Of a stretch of 64,000 bases of DNA, positions 51,236 through 60,418 are shown piece by piece. Under the pieces are notes generated by a model. That model saw only the letters and a program-made list of their open reading frames with translations. It did not search any database and had not been told where the DNA came from. The stretch lies in NCBI RefSeq assembly GCF_017052465.1, contig NZ_JAFHKT010000152.1:186001-250000 (forward strand). Reading direction: 5' to 3'. Source of the stretch: Arthrobacter pascens (lineage in GTDB: Bacteria; Actinomycetota; Actinomycetes; Actinomycetales; Micrococcaceae). Position 1 is the first letter of the stretch. Each line of letters starts with the position of its first letter. Both the position numbers and the translations under genes were made by a program.

Positions 51236-51975
51236 GGGGAACCTCCTTGAACAGCGGCCGTCGCGGGTGCGGCAGCCGTGAGAGTGGTGGCGGCCTTGCG
51301 GCCGCCCTTGGGACCCGTGCTCAGTCCGGGGGAAACCAGCAGCCTCTGGGCTGTTGCGAGGACGAGGTCGACGGCGATCGCCAGGCCGGCAATGAGCAGC
51401 GAACCGGCCAGCATCCGAGGGAAGTCCTGAAGGACCAGGCCGTCGAAGAGGTACCGTCCGAGGCCCCCGAGCGGGAGGTACGCCACCACCGACACCGTCG
51501 CGATCACCTGCAGCACGGCGGTGCGGATGCCCCCGAACATCACCTGGAGACCGTTGGGCAGCTCCACCCTGAAGAGGATCTGCAGTTCCTTCATGCCCAT
51601 GGCGCGCGCGGCGTCCACGACTGTTTCGTCGACGCTCGAGATTCCGGCGTAGGTGCCTGCCAGCAGCGGCGGGACCGTGAGGATCACCAGTGCCCACACC
51701 GGCGGCATGAGGCCGCTCCCGGCGATGAGCGCGAAGAGCACCAACAGGCCCAGCGTGGGCAGGGCACGGAGTGCACCGGCCACGGCTACGGCCGCGACCC
51801 TCCCCCGCCCGGTGTGGCCGATGTAGAGCCCGACAGGCACGGCGATCGCCGCGGCGATGACCAGCACGAGGCCGCTGTACTGCAGGTGCTCGAGCAGCCG
51901 CGTGGCAATGCCCGAACTCCCCGCCCAGTGGCTTGGGTCGGCGAGCCACTCAAAGGTTTCGGTGAAAATACTCAT
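51232..51975 (-). CDS. Glycine-betaine/choline-type ABC transporter permease
   Basis: A 247-residue OpuCD/ProW-type permease, with about five helices and the coupling motif VVDAARAMGMKELQILFRVELPNGLQVM (about 138-165). I choose ATG 51975, which overlaps the preceding gene's stop by 4 bp (ATGA); the longer in-frame extension reads through the neighbour. The C-terminal 30 residues are a low-complexity Ala/Thr tail. Confidence 0.9.
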   Translation of the reverse strand: MSIFTETFEWLADPSHWAGSSGIATRLLEHLQYSGLVLVIAAAIAVPVGLYIGHTGRGRVAAVAVAGALRALPTLGLLVLFALIAGSGLMPPVWALVILTVPPLLAGTYAGISSVDETVVDAARAMGMKELQILFRVELPNGLQVMFGGIRTAVLQVIATVSVVAYLPLGGLGRYLFDGLVLQDFPRMLAGSLLIAGLAIAVDLVLATAQRLLVSPGLSTGPKGGRKAATTLTAAAPATAAVQGGSP

Positions 51976-52685
51976 GGCCGCGCCCCCGCATGGACCTGCG
52001 CATCGGCGATGAACTCCGCGCCTGTCACCGGCTCGGCGCGGGAGGCCGCTGCCGATGCCCGGGTCCACGGCGTGAGCAGCCGCTCCAGGAGGACCAGGAC
52101 GGCGTCCATCAGGAGCGCGAGCAGCAGAATGGCGACGATACCCACCACCACCTCCGTGACGAAGGTCCGCTGCAGCCCGTCCGTGAAGAGGATGCCCAGG
52201 TTCCCCACGCCCAGCAGCGCGGCAACGCTCACCAGCGAGATGTTGCTGACGGACACCACCCGCAGGCCGGCAAACAGGACGGGAAGGGAGAGGGGCAGAT
52301 CAATGGACAGGAAGCGTGCCGCGGGCTTGTAGCCCATGGCCACCGCCGCCTGCCGAAGATCGTCATCGACTGAATCGAAGGCGTCCATGGCAGCCCGCAC
52401 CAGCAGCGCCACCGCGTAGATGGTCAGGGCAACGATGACATTCAGGGGGTCCAGGATCCGCGTTCCCAGCAGGGGCGGCAGGATGATGAAGAGTGCCAGT
52501 GACGGGATGGTGTAGAGCAACGACGTCAACGTGGTCACGACCGACCTGAGCGCAGGATGGCGGCGGGAGACCTGGGCCAGCGGAATGGAAATCAACAGCC
52601 CCAGGACCATCGGCACCAGGGCAAGGACCAGGTGCTGGCCCGCCCGCTCGAAGACCATGCCGCTGTTCGCCAGGAACCAGTCCAT
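51972..52685 (-). CDS. Glycine-betaine/choline-type ABC transporter permease
   Basis: A 237-residue OpuCB-type permease, with about five helices (VLALVPMVLGLLISIPLA; LLYTIPSLALFIILPPLL and others) and the coupling motif DDLRQAAVAMGYKPAARFLSIDLPLSLPVL (about 101-130). Its start shares TGATG with the ATPase stop (52683-52687), indicating coupled translation. Confidence 0.9.
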   Translation of the reverse strand: MDWFLANSGMVFERAGQHLVLALVPMVLGLLISIPLAQVSRRHPALRSVVTTLTSLLYTIPSLALFIILPPLLGTRILDPLNVIVALTIYAVALLVRAAMDAFDSVDDDLRQAAVAMGYKPAARFLSIDLPLSLPVLFAGLRVVSVSNISLVSVAALLGVGNLGILFTDGLQRTFVTEVVVGIVAILLLALLMDAVLVLLERLLTPWTRASAAASRAEPVTGAEFIADAQVHAGARP

Positions 52686-53797
52686 CAGAGTGCATCCTGC
52701 CGGACCCGGCGGGCGGATTCGATGACGGCGAGCACTTCCGCAGCCTCGATCACGCCGGCGACCCTGCCGTCACCGTCCACGGCCACCCCCAGCCCGGACG
52801 GCGAGGACAGGGCGGAATCCAGCGCCCGGCGCAGGGTATCCCCGGGCCGGAACAGCGACCCTCCCGGGATGAGGTCGGAACCCGAGCCGGGGCCTTCCCA
52901 GCCCAGGGGCCGGGACTCGGCGTCCACGACGAGGCGCCAGCCGCCGGCGTTTCCCCGCGCGTCGACGTCGGTGCCGCCGTCGGCGTTCCCGCCGCGGGTG
53001 ACCGTCGGCACCGGGCGGATGGTCACGCCGTCGGCCGCCGAAAACCCCAGGTGCCGGAACCCGCGGTCCCGGCCCACGAACGATGCCACGAACTCGTTGG
53101 CCGGCGCGCGCAGGATTTCCTCGGGAGTCGCGTACTGGGCGAGCTTGCCGCCGACGGCGAAGACCGCCACCTTGTCCCCCAGCACGGTGGCCTCGTCGAT
53201 GTCATGGGTGACAAAGACAATCGTCTTGGCCAGGTCGCGCTGCAGCCTCAGAAGTTCGCGCTGGAGTTCGTCCCGGACCACGGGGTCCACGGCGCTGAAG
53301 GGCTCATCCATGAGCAGCACCGGCGGATCGGCAGCCAGTGCGCGGGCCACGCCAACCCGCTGCTGCTGGCCGCCGGAGAGCTGGGACGGATACCGCTTCC
53401 CCAGCCCCGAGGCCAGCCCGACGACGTCAAGCAGTTCCTCCGCACGCTTGCGTGCGTCCGCTTTTGACACGCCGTTCAGGCGCGGCACTGTGGCGATGTT
53501 GTCCAGGACCGAGCGGTGCGGCATGAGGCCGGAGGACTGCATGACGTACCCCATGGAGCGGCGAAGCTCTGCGGCCGGCACCGACGTGACATCCTTGCCG
53601 TCCACGGTGATGGTCCCCTTGGTGGGCTCAACCATCCTGTTGATCATGCGGAGCGAGGTGGTCTTGCCGCAGCCTGAAGGTCCGACGAACACCGTGATGG
53701 AGCCCTTGTCGATAGACATGCTCAGGTCGTCCACCGCCGCCTGTCCACCCTGGTACTGCTTGGTGACGCTCTGGAACTCAATCATGGCTTCGGCCAT
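52685..53797 (-). CDS. Glycine-betaine/choline-type ABC transporter ATPase with C-terminal regulatory region
   Basis: A 370-residue ATPase of the ProV/OpuCA group. Walker A GPSGCGKTT is near residues 38-46, signature LSGGQQQRVG near 140-149, and Walker B VLLMDEPFSAVDP near 161-173. The last 120 residues (from about 255) are a CBS-like tail (ending DSALSSPSGLGVAVDGDGRVAGVIEAAEVLAVIE) that in OpuA-type proteins senses ionic strength. It heads the operon, downstream of a clear promoter at 53845-53874. Confidence 0.92.
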   Translation of the reverse strand: MAEAMIEFQSVTKQYQGGQAAVDDLSMSIDKGSITVFVGPSGCGKTTSLRMINRMVEPTKGTITVDGKDVTSVPAAELRRSMGYVMQSSGLMPHRSVLDNIATVPRLNGVSKADARKRAEELLDVVGLASGLGKRYPSQLSGGQQQRVGVARALAADPPVLLMDEPFSAVDPVVRDELQRELLRLQRDLAKTIVFVTHDIDEATVLGDKVAVFAVGGKLAQYATPEEILRAPANEFVASFVGRDRGFRHLGFSAADGVTIRPVPTVTRGGNADGGTDVDARGNAGGWRLVVDAESRPLGWEGPGSGSDLIPGGSLFRPGDTLRRALDSALSSPSGLGVAVDGDGRVAGVIEAAEVLAVIESARRVRQDAL

Positions 53798-53844
53798 TCC
53801 CGGCTTACCTAACTGTCGGCGGCATCGGACGGTAGAGCGAGCTG

Positions 53845-53874
53845 ATCATAAGCACGCTGATTTTTGGGTGTAAA
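53845..53874 (-). promoter_or_regulatory. Sigma-70-type promoter of the betaine-type operon
   Basis: TTTACA (minus strand, 53869-53874) and TATGAT (53845-53850) are 18 bp apart, close to consensus. Transcription would start near 53838, about 40 nt upstream of the ATPase start codon at 53797. Confidence 0.65.
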
Positions 53875-53989
53875 GCGCGTCTTGACACAGCGTAACCAGT
53901 GCCTGCGGGAAAGTAACGGCAGACGCCCATACCGTAATCATTCGGAGACAACACCCGGCCGGATGGGTCGCCCGGCCACAGCCGCCGGC

Positions 53990-55123
53990 CTAGCCGTTTC
54001 TGTACCGTTCCGCCGCGCGCTGGCTCCTGCCCGCTACCACCACCTTCTGGTGCCATTCGCGCTGGTAGGCACGCCGGGCCGCGGCGTCGTGCCGACGGTT
54101 CAGGGCAGCAAGCTCGCGCTGCAGCTTGAGATAGCTCGCCCATCGCCTGGCGTCCAGGGTCCCCTCGGCGAGCGCGGCCTGGACGGCACAGCCCGGTTCA
54201 CGGTCGTGGGCGCAGTCGGAGAACCGGCACTGCCCGAACAGCTCGTCAAGATCGCCGAACATCTCGCCCATGCCCTCGTCGGCGTCGAAAAGCCCAAAGC
54301 CACGCACTCCGGGCGTGTCCATGAGCACCGCGCCGCCCGGCAGGGGCACCAGCTCCCGCGACGTGGTGGTGTGCCGTCCCCTGCCGTCCGCGGCCCGCAC
54401 CTCTCCGGTGGATTGCACCTCCCTGCCGACGAGCGCGTTGATCAGCGTGGACTTGCCGGCGCCGGAAGGCCCCAACAGCACGAGGGTCCCGCCGTTCGGG
54501 ACGTGGGCGAGCAACTCGTCCAGGCCGTCGCCCTGCTCTGCTGACGTTGTCACCACCTCCACTCCGGCCGCCTGCAGGATCACTTTCCCGACGACGTCGT
54601 CCGCGAGGTTGGCGAGGTCGGCCTTCGTGATGATCACCAGCGGTGTGGCTCCGGAATCCCAGGCCGCCACGAGTGTCCGTTCCAGCCTGTTGTGGGTCAG
54701 GGGCCGGTCGACCGGAACCACCACGCCCACGACGTCGATATTGGCGCCCAGGACCTGCGCCTCGGAGGACGCCTCGAACGCCCGCTTGCGGCTCAGCTCG
54801 GACGTGCGCGGAAGCACGGCGACGATGGCCGGCTCGCCGGCGGTGTTGCGCCCGAGCCAGGCCCAGTCGCCGCTGGCAGGAACGGGCGGTGCCGCCGGAT
54901 ACGGAACATGGACCAGGCCATCCGCCGTGGCGGCGAGGATGCGGTTCCGGTCAACCCGGACGATCCGGGCAGGCACCTGCCCGGCGGTTTCCGGGTGGGC
55001 TGTGAAATGTGCGGCCGTGGAGGCCGTGAAACCATAATCGGCAGGTCCCCGCAGCTGCGCGGTGCCGGGGTTGAGGCTGGACGGGTTGTTTGCGGCCGTT
55101 GAAGGGCCGGAAGGAATGTTCAC
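53990..55123 (-). CDS. rsgA: Ribosome small-subunit-dependent GTPase A
   Basis: A 377-residue circularly permuted GTPase that matures the 30S subunit. The order is G4 TKAD (about 164), G1 GPSGAGKSTLINALVG (about 217-232), and G3 DTPGVRGF (about 268-275). The C-terminal zinc site has C-x4-C-x-H-x5-C (FGQCRFSDCAHDREPGCA, about 296-313). An N-terminal OB-like domain is preceded by a 50-residue Ser/Pro/Asn-rich extension. I start at GTG 55123, with AGAGG 6 nt upstream, not at the long frame at 55285. Confidence 0.92.
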   Translation of the reverse strand: MNIPSGPSTAANNPSSLNPGTAQLRGPADYGFTASTAAHFTAHPETAGQVPARIVRVDRNRILAATADGLVHVPYPAAPPVPASGDWAWLGRNTAGEPAIVAVLPRTSELSRKRAFEASSEAQVLGANIDVVGVVVPVDRPLTHNRLERTLVAAWDSGATPLVIITKADLANLADDVVGKVILQAAGVEVVTTSAEQGDGLDELLAHVPNGGTLVLLGPSGAGKSTLINALVGREVQSTGEVRAADGRGRHTTTSRELVPLPGGAVLMDTPGVRGFGLFDADEGMGEMFGDLDELFGQCRFSDCAHDREPGCAVQAALAEGTLDARRWASYLKLQRELAALNRRHDAAARRAYQREWHQKVVVAGRSQRAAERYRNG

Positions 55124-55395
55124 TGTGGACCTCTGGGTGCGGCCCCTTGCACCACGCAGCGCGTCTGAAATAGTCCCTAGGCGGGCGGCTGCGGTTGACG
55201 GCTGATGTCTAGGCGGTGCCGAATAGCGGGGCAGGATTAATGAAGGAGTCTTTGCTTGTGCGCTCTGGGCGCAGGAATGCTGCAATCATCAAGTCCACCT
55301 CCCCGTCGCGGTTCATGCCGGATGCCGTATCCGGTCGCTCCCAACAGGATAGCCAGCCGGGTCACGGCTTGGCTAGGAAAATCCCGGGCTCAATC

Positions 55396-55848
55396 TCACT
55401 CCAGCTTGCCGTTGACCGGCCGCTCCCTGAACAGACGCAGCCCCGCATCCACCAGCGAGACGCGGTTCAGGGAGCCAACTTCATCCAGCGGGATCCAGGC
55501 GGCGTGGGTGGTGGTGCCGTCCACCTCGTGGCTGAGTTCTCCGCCGGTGATCCGCGCCTCGTAAACGAGCCGGAGCGCCTGGAAGTCCCGTTCGATGCCG
55601 TCCAGGCGCGATCCCGCGGGCCAGTGGCCGACGTCGATCCCCAGCATGGGGCCGATCTCGGCGTGGTAGCCAGTTTCTTCGAAGATCTCCCGAACGCATC
55701 CGTCCACCGGATGTTCGGCGAGGTCCAGGCCGCCCCCGGGAAGCGTCCAGCCTTCCTTGCCGTCCTGCTTCCAGTAGGCCAGCAGGATGGCGTCGTCGCG
55801 GAGGATCACGGCGTAGGCGGCCGGGCGGGTATCGAAGAGAACGCTCAT
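55396..55848 (-). CDS. NUDIX hydrolase
   Basis: A 150-residue NUDIX-family pyrophosphohydrolase. The NUDIX box GGGLDLAEHPVDGCVREIFEETG starts near residue 38 and has the expected Gly, Glu, Arg-Glu and Glu-Glu pattern. Such enzymes hydrolyse nucleoside diphosphate derivatives; the substrate is not readable. It lies 40 bp after the GlcNAc kinase gene on the same strand. Confidence 0.88.
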   Translation of the reverse strand: MSVLFDTRPAAYAVILRDDAILLAYWKQDGKEGWTLPGGGLDLAEHPVDGCVREIFEETGYHAEIGPMLGIDVGHWPAGSRLDGIERDFQALRLVYEARITGGELSHEVDGTTTHAAWIPLDEVGSLNRVSLVDAGLRLFRERPVNGKLE

Positions 55849-55888
55849 GAATCCAGCCTAGCCCGGCGCCTCTGCCCGCGGTTCTCCG

Positions 55889-56851
55889 CTAGAGCCCTTC
55901 GCCGACGAGCTGCAGGACGCCGAAGACGGGCTCGCGGTCAAGGACCCGCACGTCGGTGACGCCGGCCGCGGCGAGGTGGCTCCGGAAGGAATCCTGCAGC
56001 CGGACAACGTTCATGCCCAAGCCGCTTCCCAGGATGACGGGGCCCTCCAGCCGGAGTTGCCGGAGAACCTGCGCGGCCATGTCGGCCAGGTCCTTGCCGG
56101 CCTGGTCGACGAGCTCCTGGCTGACCCGGTGGCCGGCGTCCGCGGCCTCCACCACGAGCCGGGCCTGCTGGGCCCAGTAGCGCCGTCCCGTGCTGGGCGA
56201 ATGGAACAGGGCGATCAGCTTGTTGGGATCGTCAATGGCGCAGGACACCAGCAAGGCACGGGTGAGTTCGTCGGGCTCCTGCCCCTGGTTCATGCGGCGG
56301 AGGCTGTGGCGCACGGCTTCCCTCCCCAGCCAGTAGCCGCTGCCTTCGTCGCCCAGAAGGTAGCCCCAGCCGCCGGCCCGGGCCTCTTCCCCCCGCCCGT
56401 TCCTGCCCCAGGCGGCCGATCCGGTGCCCGCGATGACAGCCACGCCGCTGTCCGCTCCGCCGGCCGCCAGCAGCAAGCGCGAATCATGGACCACGGTGAC
56501 CGTTGCGCCCGGAACATGGGGGCTGATGAGCGCCGCCAGCGCGGCGGCGTCCTCTTCCGTGTCGATGCCGCCGGCACCTGCGTAGACGTGGGCCACGGGA
56601 CCCTGGCCGATTCTTGCGAACAGCTCCGCCAGATGCGCCGCCGCTTCGTCGCGGGTGACGTTCTGGACGTTGGAACTGCCGACGATTTCGTCGGCCACGG
56701 GCTGGCCGTCCTCAAAACGGACGCCCCGCGTCTTGGTGCCGCCGATGTCCAGGCCGATCACGGTGCCCCTGGACGGAACAGCGCCCGTGGCAGGAACAGC
56801 GCCCGTGGACGGAACAGACAGGGCATCGGGTAGGTTGTCAGAGTCAGTCAC
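55889..56851 (-). CDS. N-acetylglucosamine kinase (BadF/BadG/BcrA/BcrD family)
   Basis: A 320-residue ASKHA-fold sugar kinase. GLDIGGTKTRGV (about 33-44) binds phosphate, and VAVIAGTGSAAWGRNG (about 137-152) is the second phosphate-binding region. This is the family of eukaryotic-type GlcNAc kinase homologues in actinobacteria; it phosphorylates amino sugars for peptidoglycan recycling or import. The N-terminus before residue 30 has the repeat VPSTGAVPATGAVPSRG, encoded by an 18-bp tandem repeat. It starts with GTG at 56851 and is divergent from the nitronate monooxygenase gene. Confidence 0.85.
   Translation of the reverse strand: MTDSDNLPDALSVPSTGAVPATGAVPSRGTVIGLDIGGTKTRGVRFEDGQPVADEIVGSSNVQNVTRDEAAAHLAELFARIGQGPVAHVYAGAGGIDTEEDAAALAALISPHVPGATVTVVHDSRLLLAAGGADSGVAVIAGTGSAAWGRNGRGEEARAGGWGYLLGDEGSGYWLGREAVRHSLRRMNQGQEPDELTRALLVSCAIDDPNKLIALFHSPSTGRRYWAQQARLVVEAADAGHRVSQELVDQAGKDLADMAAQVLRQLRLEGPVILGSGLGMNVVRLQDSFRSHLAAAGVTDVRVLDREPVFGVLQLVGEGL
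56771..56824 (-). repeat. 18-bp tandem repeats at the 5' end of the GlcNAc kinase gene
   Basis: Two near-identical 18-bp units (56771-56788 and 56789-56806) and a degenerate third (56807-56824) encode the VPxTGA repeat. They are in frame, so copy change would lengthen the N-terminus without a frameshift. Confidence 0.7.
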
Positions 56852-56887
56852 CCCACCAGCCTACTGAAGCGCACCAGGAGCGGAGCA

Positions 56888-57934
56888 ATGTCCACCAGTC
56901 TGTTTGGCACCCGGATCATCGCAGCACCCATGGCTGGAGGAACGTCCACCACCCGCTTCGTTGAAGCTGTCCATCGCTCGGGCGGCCTCGGCTTCCTCGC
57001 CGCCGGCTACAAGACGGTCGCCGCGATGAGGGACGAGGTGCAGGCTGCCAAATCGGCCGGCATCAGGTTCGGCGTGAATGTCTTCATGCCGGATAGGCGG
57101 CACCTGCAGCCGTCCGCCGAAGCCCTGGCCCGCCTGGAACAGTACCGCGAGAGTCTGCGCAGTGACGCGTCCCGCTATGGCGTGGATGTTCCCCCGCTGA
57201 CCCTGGATGACGATGATGCCTGGCAGGGCAAGATTGACGAACTCCTGCTCGACCCGGTGGAGCTGGTCAGTTTCACGTTCGGCCTGCCCGGGGCGGACGT
57301 GGTGGGCAAGCTCCGCCAGGCCGGCTCCATGGTGCTGGCCACGGTCACGAGCAGGGCTGAAGCAGAGTTCGCCGCGGACCTCGGCGTGGACGCCCTCGTC
57401 GTGCAGCACGGCAGCGCGGGTGCGCACAGCGGCGCCTTCCTGGCCGCTGGCGCGCCGGCCGTTGCCCGGTCCGCCGCACCGTCCACGACGGCGGAGCTGG
57501 TCCGGGAGGTGCGCGCCGCCGTCGGCCTTCCGCTGATAGCGGCCGGGGCCTTGTCCGACGCAGCGGCGGTGACGTCGGTACTCGCGGCCGGGGCCGAAGC
57601 GGCACAGGTGGGGACCGCCCTCCTGCGCACGGACGAAAGCGGCGCCCGGCAGCTGCACAAGGACGCGTTGGGCTCTGACCGGTTCACGGAAACACGGCCG
57701 ACCAGGGCCTTCACCGGCCGCTACGCCCGTGCTTTGGTCAACGGGTTCGTGCGGGACCATGAGGACGCGCCGGAAGGCTACCCGGCCATCCACCACCTCA
57801 CGGCACCCATCCGCGCCGCGGCGGCCGCCGCAGGGGACGCCGACCGCCTCAATCTCTGGGCGGGTACGGGCTGGCGGTCGGCCCGTACCGGACCCCTCTC
57901 CGACGTAATGGACACTCTCCTCGCCGCGGACTGA
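56888..57934 (+). CDS. Nitronate monooxygenase (2-nitropropane dioxygenase family)
   Basis: A 348-residue flavoenzyme with a TIM-barrel FMN fold. GGTSTTRFVEAVHRSGGLGFLAAGY (about 17-41) and DALVVQHGSAGAHSGAF (about 172-188), which holds the likely catalytic His, are conserved. The segment PLIAAGALSDAAAV (about 216-229) binds FMN phosphate. It oxidises alkyl nitronates. The start ATG 56888 has GGAGCGGAG upstream. It is divergent from the GlcNAc kinase gene. Confidence 0.88.
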   Translation: MSTSLFGTRIIAAPMAGGTSTTRFVEAVHRSGGLGFLAAGYKTVAAMRDEVQAAKSAGIRFGVNVFMPDRRHLQPSAEALARLEQYRESLRSDASRYGVDVPPLTLDDDDAWQGKIDELLLDPVELVSFTFGLPGADVVGKLRQAGSMVLATVTSRAEAEFAADLGVDALVVQHGSAGAHSGAFLAAGAPAVARSAAPSTTAELVREVRAAVGLPLIAAGALSDAAAVTSVLAAGAEAAQVGTALLRTDESGARQLHKDALGSDRFTETRPTRAFTGRYARALVNGFVRDHEDAPEGYPAIHHLTAPIRAAAAAAGDADRLNLWAGTGWRSARTGPLSDVMDTLLAAD

Positions 57935-58008
57935 GCCTGGGCGCCTGCCCTCTTTGCCGGCTCCGGCGTCAGGGCGTGAATGACCGGACGGCCACGGCCC
58001 ACCTCCGG

Positions 58009-58983
58009 TCAGGTCCCGGAGCGGGCACGGACCAGCCCGGCCAGCAGCGCAGGTCCTTGCCCCAGCACGAGTTCCCGGAAGTGCCGCACCGGCTCGGGTT
58101 CCGGGCCGCTGCGGCGTTCACGCCACGCCAGGCCGATCTCGCGGTACGCCAGCTCCGAGTCCAGCGGTATCTCCACCCACCCCAGATCTCCGCTGCGGCC
58201 GGCACGATCCGGCCGTGGGCTGCCGCCGGGAGGCAGGATGCTCACTCCCAGGCCCGCCGACACCAAGCCACGGACGGTGTGGGAGTCCTGGCTTTCAAAG
58301 GCTATCCGGGGCCGGAACCCGGCTTCCCGGAACAGGGCGTCGGTGAGGGACCGCATGCCGTACCCCGGGCCCAGCGCAACGAACGGCTCCCCTTTGATGT
58401 CAGCCAGGGCGGCGGACCGGCGGCCGGCAATCCGGTGTGCGTGGTGCACCACGAGCCGCAGCGGCTCCCGGTAGAGGGCGGCCGAGCCGATGGTACGGCT
58501 GGCCGCAGCTACGGGTGCCGTCAGGGCGAGGTCCGCCGCGCCGGAGGCGAGTTCCGCGAGGCAGGTGTCCCTGGCTCCCTGGCTGAGTTGGAACTCGGTC
58601 TGCGGATGGCGGTTGCGGAACGTGCTGATCAGTAGCGGCAGCGTGGCCTCACCGAACGTGTGCTGGAACGCGACAGCGATCCGGCCACGGACCACCTCGG
58701 ATTCATGCCGCACCAGGTCAAGGCCGGCGCGGAACTCCGCGAGCGCGGACTCGATGTAGGGCAGCAGTGTCCTGGCCGCCGGCGAGAGGCGGACACCCCT
58801 GCCTTCCCGGATGAGCAGCTCGGTGCCCACCACGGCACTGGCGCGGGCCAGCGCGCGGCTCACCGTCGACTGCGGAACACCCAGCAGCTCGGCCGTTTCC
58901 GTGATGTGCTGCGTGCGGCCCAGCTCTGCGAGCAGCGGCAGGATGGGCAGCAGCTGAACGAGTTGCCGATGTTCAAGGTCCAT
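58009..58983 (-). CDS. LysR family transcriptional regulator
   Basis: A 324-residue LysR regulator. The N-terminal helix-turn-helix covers about residues 17-43 (LAELGRTQHITETAELLGVPQSTVSRAL), and the effector domain (GRIAVAFQHTFGEATLPLLISTFRNRHP, then SLTDALFREAGFRPRIAFE) follows. It is divergent from the MFS gene, which it probably controls, with a 26-bp palindrome between them. The effector molecule is unknown. Confidence 0.9.
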   Translation of the reverse strand: MDLEHRQLVQLLPILPLLAELGRTQHITETAELLGVPQSTVSRALARASAVVGTELLIREGRGVRLSPAARTLLPYIESALAEFRAGLDLVRHESEVVRGRIAVAFQHTFGEATLPLLISTFRNRHPQTEFQLSQGARDTCLAELASGAADLALTAPVAAASRTIGSAALYREPLRLVVHHAHRIAGRRSAALADIKGEPFVALGPGYGMRSLTDALFREAGFRPRIAFESQDSHTVRGLVSAGLGVSILPPGGSPRPDRAGRSGDLGWVEIPLDSELAYREIGLAWRERRSGPEPEPVRHFRELVLGQGPALLAGLVRARSGT

Positions 58984-59024
58984 TGCTTTCCCCGCTCCTC
59001 ACATTGTCGGAAGGCATCCATTTC

Positions 59025-59050
59025 TGCATGACTTTCTACCGAATCATGCA
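59025..59050. promoter_or_regulatory. LysR operator-like palindrome TGCATGA-N12-TCATGCA
   Basis: A perfect 7-bp inverted repeat in the 103-bp gap between the divergent LysR and MFS genes. It lies upstream of the MFS start and close to the LysR start codon, the usual position for LysR binding. Confidence 0.6.
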
Positions 59051-59086
59051 TTGGATACTAGATCACGGCAGTCCTACGCTGAAAGC

Positions 59087-60418
59087 ATGCGAAGGCCCGC
59101 CGTTCCCGACTCCTCCAGCCAGCCACGCCCGGGATCAGGATCCCGCCGCCCCGGCCCGGCAGGCCCCGGCCCGGGAGGCTCCGGCTCCGGACGCCCCGCC
59201 TCCCCGGATGAGACGGCCTGGGAGGGCCATGCGAAGGGATCGCCCGCCTACGGCAAGATCCTCGCGGGCCTGGCTTTTGCGGGCGTGGCGACGTTCGCGC
59301 AGCTCTATTCAACCCAGGCGGTGCTGCCCCTGATGTCCTCGGAACTCAGCGTCACCGCGGCCGAGGCCGCGCTGACGATTTCGCTGGCAACGGTGGGGCT
59401 GGCCGTCACCGTCATCCCGTGGTCGTTCCTGGCCGACAGGATCGGACGGGTCAGGGCGATGACCTGGGGCATCTCCGCCGCCACCGTGCTGGGGCTGCTG
59501 GTTCCGCTCGCCACCTCGTTTCCGCTGCTGCTGGGGCTCCGGATGCTCGAAGGCATGGCCCTGGGCGGCATCCCCGCCATTGCCATTGCCTACCTGAACG
59601 AGGAGGTCAACAAGGCCCATGCGGCAATGGCGGCCGGCAGCTATGTGGCCGGAACCACCCTGGGCGGACTGGCCGGACGGCTGGTGGCCGGCCCGGTGGG
59701 CGAACTGTGGGGCTGGCGGGCCGCTGCCCTCGCGGTGTCCGCACTCGCCACCATCGCTGCGGTGCTGTTCCTGGTGCTGGTTCCCAAGGCCAGGGGATTC
59801 AGGCCCGCCCCGGCCAGGGGCCTTCGCGGCGCAGTCCGGACGCTGGGCGGCCATCTCCGCAATGGGCGCCTGCTGGCCCTCTACATCCAGGCCTTCCTCC
59901 TCATGGGCGGCTTCGTGGCCGTTTACAACTACCTCGGATTCCGGCTCTCCGGCGAGCCTTTCAGCCTGCCGGCAACGCTGATCAGCCTGATCTTCCTTGC
60001 CTACCTGTCCGGTACGGTGACCTCCCGCTGGGCAGGTGGGCTGACCCAGCGCTTTGGCCGGCGGACCGTGCTGCTGGCAGGCATCCTGCTGATGACAGCC
60101 GGCCTGTCCCTGACCCTCACCCACATGCTTGCGCTGATCCTGGCCGGGCTGGTGGTCTTTACCGGCGGGTTCTTCGCCGCCCACAGCATCGGGGCAGGCT
60201 GGACGGGCACCATCGCCTCCTCAGGACGGGCGCAGGCCGCGTCGCTGTACAACCTCGCCTACTACCTGGGCTCTAGTGTGATCGGCTGGGCGGGCGGCCT
60301 GGTGTTCCAGTCGCTGGGCTGGACGGCGCTCGCCGTCACCGTGATCGTGCTGGGATGCACGACGGCGGTGATCGCCGCCGTCGTGCATCCCGCCGGCGCC
60401 GACGTTCCCGGACGTTAG
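59087..60418 (+). CDS. MFS transporter (DHA1-type), divergent from LysR regulator
   Basis: A 443-residue, 12-helix major facilitator of the drug:H+ antiporter/CynX-YnfM type. The N-terminus (about 45 residues) is disordered and rich in Pro/Gly/Ser. Motif A DRIGRVRAMT (about 116-125) is clear. I place the start at ATG 59087 because a TTG at 59051 would overlap the operator. Its stop overlaps the convergent lyase stop by 4 bp. The substrate is unknown; control by the divergent LysR gene is likely. Confidence 0.87.
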   Translation: MRRPAVPDSSSQPRPGSGSRRPGPAGPGPGGSGSGRPASPDETAWEGHAKGSPAYGKILAGLAFAGVATFAQLYSTQAVLPLMSSELSVTAAEAALTISLATVGLAVTVIPWSFLADRIGRVRAMTWGISAATVLGLLVPLATSFPLLLGLRMLEGMALGGIPAIAIAYLNEEVNKAHAAMAAGSYVAGTTLGGLAGRLVAGPVGELWGWRAAALAVSALATIAAVLFLVLVPKARGFRPAPARGLRGAVRTLGGHLRNGRLLALYIQAFLLMGGFVAVYNYLGFRLSGEPFSLPATLISLIFLAYLSGTVTSRWAGGLTQRFGRRTVLLAGILLMTAGLSLTLTHMLALILAGLVVFTGGFFAAHSIGAGWTGTIASSGRAQAASLYNLAYYLGSSVIGWAGGLVFQSLGWTALAVTVIVLGCTTAVIAAVVHPAGADVPGR

